This document shows, in pieces, positions 6,129-8,100 of a stretch of 8,100 bases of DNA (positions are counted from its first letter, which is position 1; each line of letters begins with the position of its first letter). The position numbers and the translations under genes are program-made. The notes under the pieces were generated by a model, which did no database searches, was not told the DNA's origin, and saw nothing but the letters and a program-made list of their open reading frames with translations. Source of the stretch: DASWIG01 sp036397835 (GTDB lineage Bacteria > Acidobacteriota > Thermoanaerobaculia > Multivoradales > J023); the NCBI GenBank assembly GCA_036397835.1, contig DASWIG010000730.1:1-8100 (forward strand), in the 5' to 3' direction.

Positions 6129-6172
6129 TTCTCCTGCGCATGGCCGTGCTTTCTCCTGCTCATGGCCGTGCT
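6129..6172 (+). repeat. 22-bp tandem duplication in the signal-peptide region
   Basis: Positions 6129-6150 and 6151-6172 are identical except one base (G at 6138, T at 6160). Both contain CATGGCCGTGCT preceded by TTCTCCTGC. Because 22 is not a multiple of three, the duplication moves everything upstream out of frame with the cadherin-like protein that follows. Confidence 0.85.
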
Positions 6173-6827
6173 GACCGGCGCCGCCGGCTCTGCTCTCGCC
6201 AACCAGCCCCCGGTCGCCGGTCCCGACCAAGACCTCGTGATGAGCGAGGACGAGACCCTCGACTTCGAGCTCCCCGGCTCGGATCCCCACACAATTCGCT
6301 CTCGGCCGTGGTCACGGCGCTCTTCGTGGATCACCCCGACTTCGTGCTCGTCGACAGCCTCGGGAACCCGGTGGAGGTGGGCAGCGTGATCGCCGACCGG
6401 CAGCTCTCGTTCACGCCGCTGCCCAACGCTTTCGGCCTGGACTACCTGGTCCTCACCTATCGGGTGAACGACGGCACCGAGGACTCGGCCGACACGGCGA
6501 CCACCTCGATCCTCGTCAACCCGGTCAACGACCTTCCGGTGCCGACCCTGAGCCGCTGATCTCGCTCGACGAAGACTCGGCCGCCTCCTTCGACATGGGC
6601 GGATTCGACGCCGAGAGCGACATTCTCTTCGTCTTCTTCCCTCCTTCGGGGCGCCCGACCCGGACTTCGTCCACCTCCTCTGGGTCGGCGTCAATCCGCC
6701 GTCGTCCGGCGATGGGCCGCTGCTCACCTATTCGAGCGCGCTGCTCACGGACTCGGAGCCTTACGGATTCGCGCCGCTCGACGCGTTCGTCCTGGAGGAC
6801 CTCGACGGGCCAGAACCCGAGGCTTGA
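6162..6827 (+). pseudogene. Secreted cadherin/Ig-like tandem-repeat protein, frameshifted and truncated
   Basis: Three frames must be joined to read one protein. From ATG 6162: signal-like MAVLTGAAGSALANQPPVAG, then DQDLVMSEDETLDFELPGSD. Near 6282-6293 it shifts to NSLSAVVTALFVDHPDF, a long beta-rich stretch, YRVNDGTEDSADTATTS and VNPVNDLPVP. Near 6541-6552 it shifts to EPLISLDEDSAASFDMGGFD. Near 6635-6645 it shifts to FGAPDPDFVHLLWVGVN and ends FVLEDLDGPEPEA with TGA 6825-6827. The SEDET...VNDLPVP...LDEDSA periodicity is that of cadherin-like/Big_9 adhesin repeats, each starting with DED and ending VNDxP. The hydrophobic core of the signal (FLLLMAVL) begins before ATG 6162, so the native start was probably upstream and is lost. 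All three shifts have the same sense (one base missing or two extra). The last codons already read the complement of the DUF262 fragment. Confidence 0.7.
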
Positions 6828-7040
6828 AGCGCGCACCATCGCCGCCGGTCTCCAGGAGCATCACACCGATCCGATCGGTAGGAGAGCGAGATGCTGGCGA
6901 TCAGGGACCGGATTATGGTCGTCGTCCCAGACGCACCCACGCTGGAAGTCGGGGAGCTGGAGATCGCCCGTATGCACCTGGTTTGGCAGCTCGGCCAGGC
7001 CGGGCTCGCCGGTGCGGAAGGTGTTGCCGATCGTGCTCAT
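6815..7040 (-). pseudogene. DUF262 protein, frameshifted N-terminal fragment
   Basis: From ATG 7040 the frame reads MSTIGNTFRTGEPG, LPNQVHTGDLQLPDFQRGCV and WDDDH, which is the N-terminal motif of DUF262 proteins (LPxFQRxxVWDD; ParB/Srx-like fold, the nucleotide-dependent part of GmrSD-type nucleases). The sequence IRSLIASISLSY follows in the next frame, PIGSV back in the first, and VMLLETGGDGARFKPR in a third. At least three indels therefore lie near 6916-6918, 6878-6886 and 6866-6870. The strongly expected Trp before VWDD is Cys (RGCVW). GGAGG lies nine bases before the ATG (7050-7054), and the gene starts 34 nt after the SMC-like stop, so it was the second gene of that operon. Family similarity stops near 6815, where the cadherin-like gene begins on the other strand. 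Confidence 0.72.
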
Positions 7041-7074
7041 CGTCTCAGGCCTCCGGGTGGCATCGTCGGGTCGT

Positions 7075-8100
7075 TCACAGGTCCATCCTCAGCAGCCGCT
7101 CCTCGGCAGGGGCGCCGGCGAGCCGCAGCCGGAGCCAGGGTTCGCGCAGGAAGTCGGTCGGTGGCGTCGTCGTCGTGGTCACGATGTACTGGAAGCCAGG
7201 CTCGCCGCTGAAGCACTCCTCGAGGCGCCGGGCGTAGAGGAACAGCCGCTCGTAGATGTCGGCCGCCATGTCGGCCTCGCGCGGGCCGTCATGAAGCAGG
7301 AAGCGCGGGAAGCAGCCGCGGCCCTGGACGCTGTCCGTTATCGCCGCCAGGTCGAACGCGAGCAGCTTCACCGTGGCGAGGGCGGCGCTGTCCCGCTCTC
7401 CGCGGTGCTCCACCAACAACGCGAGGGCACGCCCTGACGTGTCGACGCGGCCCTCGACCTCGTCGCCGAGCAAGGCGCGAAGGACGTAGTCGAATGTCGC
7501 GGAGAACCTCCCAAGCGCCTGGCGCCCGGACCGCCGGAGATCCTCCTGACGGGCGTAGGACGCCTCGATGTCGGCTCCCAGCGTTCGGACCGCCTCGGCT
7601 TGCTGAGTCGATTGCGTCCAGGCGTCCTCGGCGTCGTCCACGAGCCGCTGGGCCTGCCCGAGCCGGGCCTGTTCATCCAGCAGGGGGCCTCGCTCCTCAT
7701 CGAACGCGGTGGCCGCAGCCAGGTAAGAACGTCGTGCTTCCCGGGTCGCCGTCCTCGCCGCCTCCTGCGCGGTCCTCTTCTGCTCCACGTTCGCCTTGAG
7801 GGCGCGCACGAGATCCCGCTGCACGTTGAGCTCCTCGGCTGCGCTGCGCTCGCTACGGCGCTCGGCCAGGTCCGCTGGTCGCGTTGCCGCAAGCGGACAA
7901 CCGCGCTCGCGCGCGAGCTTCATGGGCACGTTGCAGTAGTCGCGCGGCGGCGGCAGGGCCGCCAGCAGGTCCGTCTGCTTGTCCCCCTTGGCTTGTCCCT
8001 CGAGCTGCTCGATCGCTGCCTGCTCCATCGCCAGGCGGCCCTTGGCCTCTTCGAGGTCGCGCCCCGCAAGGGCCTCGGCCTCCACGGCTCGCTCCAACGC
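7075..8100 (-). CDS. SMC/Rad50-like coiled-coil ATPase, C-terminal part (N-terminus outside window)
   Basis: The frame is open to the right edge and gives 341 residues; the TTG at 8097 is not evidence of a start. Counting from it, residues 1-45 and 75-195 are long charged helices without proline, typical of antiparallel coiled coil. Between them lies a proline-rich turn, PPPRDYCNVPMKLARERGCP (49-68), with two cysteines 11 residues apart that could form a hook-like apex. Residues about 195-340 are the C-terminal ABC-type lobe. SAALATVKLLAFDLAAI (237-253) is in the place of the signature helix, RFLLHDGPREADM (265-277) is a Walker B strand plus D-loop, and FQYIVTTTTTPP (302-313) is the switch/H-loop strand. 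The Glu after the Walker B Asp is replaced by Gly. The Walker A part is beyond the window. The general family (recombination or defence ATPase) is secure, the exact family is not. The DUF262 fragment follows in the same operon. Confidence 0.75.
   Translation of the reverse strand, partial: ALERAVEAEALAGRDLEEAKGRLAMEQAAIEQLEGQAKGDKQTDLLAALPPPRDYCNVPMKLARERGCPLAATRPADLAERRSERSAAEELNVQRDLVRALKANVEQKRTAQEAARTATREARRSYLAAATAFDEERGPLLDEQARLGQAQRLVDDAEDAWTQSTQQAEAVRTLGADIEASYARQEDLRRSGRQALGRFSATFDYVLRALLGDEVEGRVDTSGRALALLVEHRGERDSAALATVKLLAFDLAAITDSVQGRGCFPRFLLHDGPREADMAADIYERLFLYARRLEECFSGEPGFQYIVTTTTTPPTDFLREPWLRLRLAGAPAEERLLRMDL

Noticed and set aside
6086..6727. A 213-codon minus-strand frame opposite the cadherin-like gene
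   Set aside because: Arg/Ser/Gly-rich and patternless, while the plus strand shows recognisable repeat motifs in each of the three frames.
6888..7211. A 106-codon plus-strand frame starting MLAIRDRIMVVV
   Set aside because: It is antisense to the DUF262 motif LPDFQR..VWDD and to the end of the SMC-like gene, both of which are clearly better supported.

Overview
The window is very GC-rich, with strongly G/C-biased third codon positions, and looks like a fragment of an uncultured bacterial genome. An Acidobacteriota-type host (Thermoanaerobaculia or a relative) fits best. The reasons are a sigma factor of the ECF family common in Acidobacteria and Planctomycetes, and a large secreted Asp-box propeller. 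The propeller ends in a C-terminal domain (FWFF ... NWE ... KVLDGC ... WVFAA ... DTDAFAVC) that I recall from many proteins of that phylum. The taxonomic call is inference.

Left part (1-4863): ordinary, intact chromosome. A SAM-dependent methyltransferase cut by the window edge (1-525, +) is followed 35 nt later by an ECF sigma factor (561-1124, +). Facing it is an 841-residue secreted beta-propeller protein (1007-3532, -), which has its own near-consensus promoter and an excellent Shine-Dalgarno. Its last 38 codons run through the 3' end of the sigma gene. Upstream, on the same strand, a MaoC-like hotdog hydratase (4408-4863, -) and a GT2 glycosyltransferase (3596-4411, -) share a 4-nt stop/start overlap and form a two-gene operon.

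Middle part (about 4864-7040): a patch of gene debris around one intact toxin-antitoxin pair. In order it holds the first ~50 codons of a NhaP2-type cation/proton antiporter (+), joined to the first ~47 codons of a secreted protein (-); an intact RelE/ParE-type toxin with its antitoxin (5380-5914, -); the C-terminal ~55 codons of an unknown protein (-); a secreted cadherin/Ig-like repeat protein carrying three frameshifts of the same direction (+); and a frameshifted 5' fragment of a DUF262 gene (-). At two places (~5190 and ~6810) the 5' piece of a plus-strand gene is joined head-on to the 5' piece of a minus-strand gene, and neither gene continues. This is either a rearranged accessory region around a TA module or an assembly/amplification chimera.

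Right part (7075-8100, -): the C-terminal 341 codons of an SMC/Rad50-like ATPase, with coiled coils around a possible two-cysteine hook and an ABC-type head with an unusual Walker B. It lies just upstream of the DUF262 fragment on the same strand, so the pair looks like one operon. SMC-like ATPase plus DUF262 nuclease-type protein is a plausible anti-phage module. It is the best candidate here for an undescribed system, but its partner is broken and its own N-terminus lies outside the window.

No tRNA, rRNA, CRISPR array or recognisable transposase was seen.
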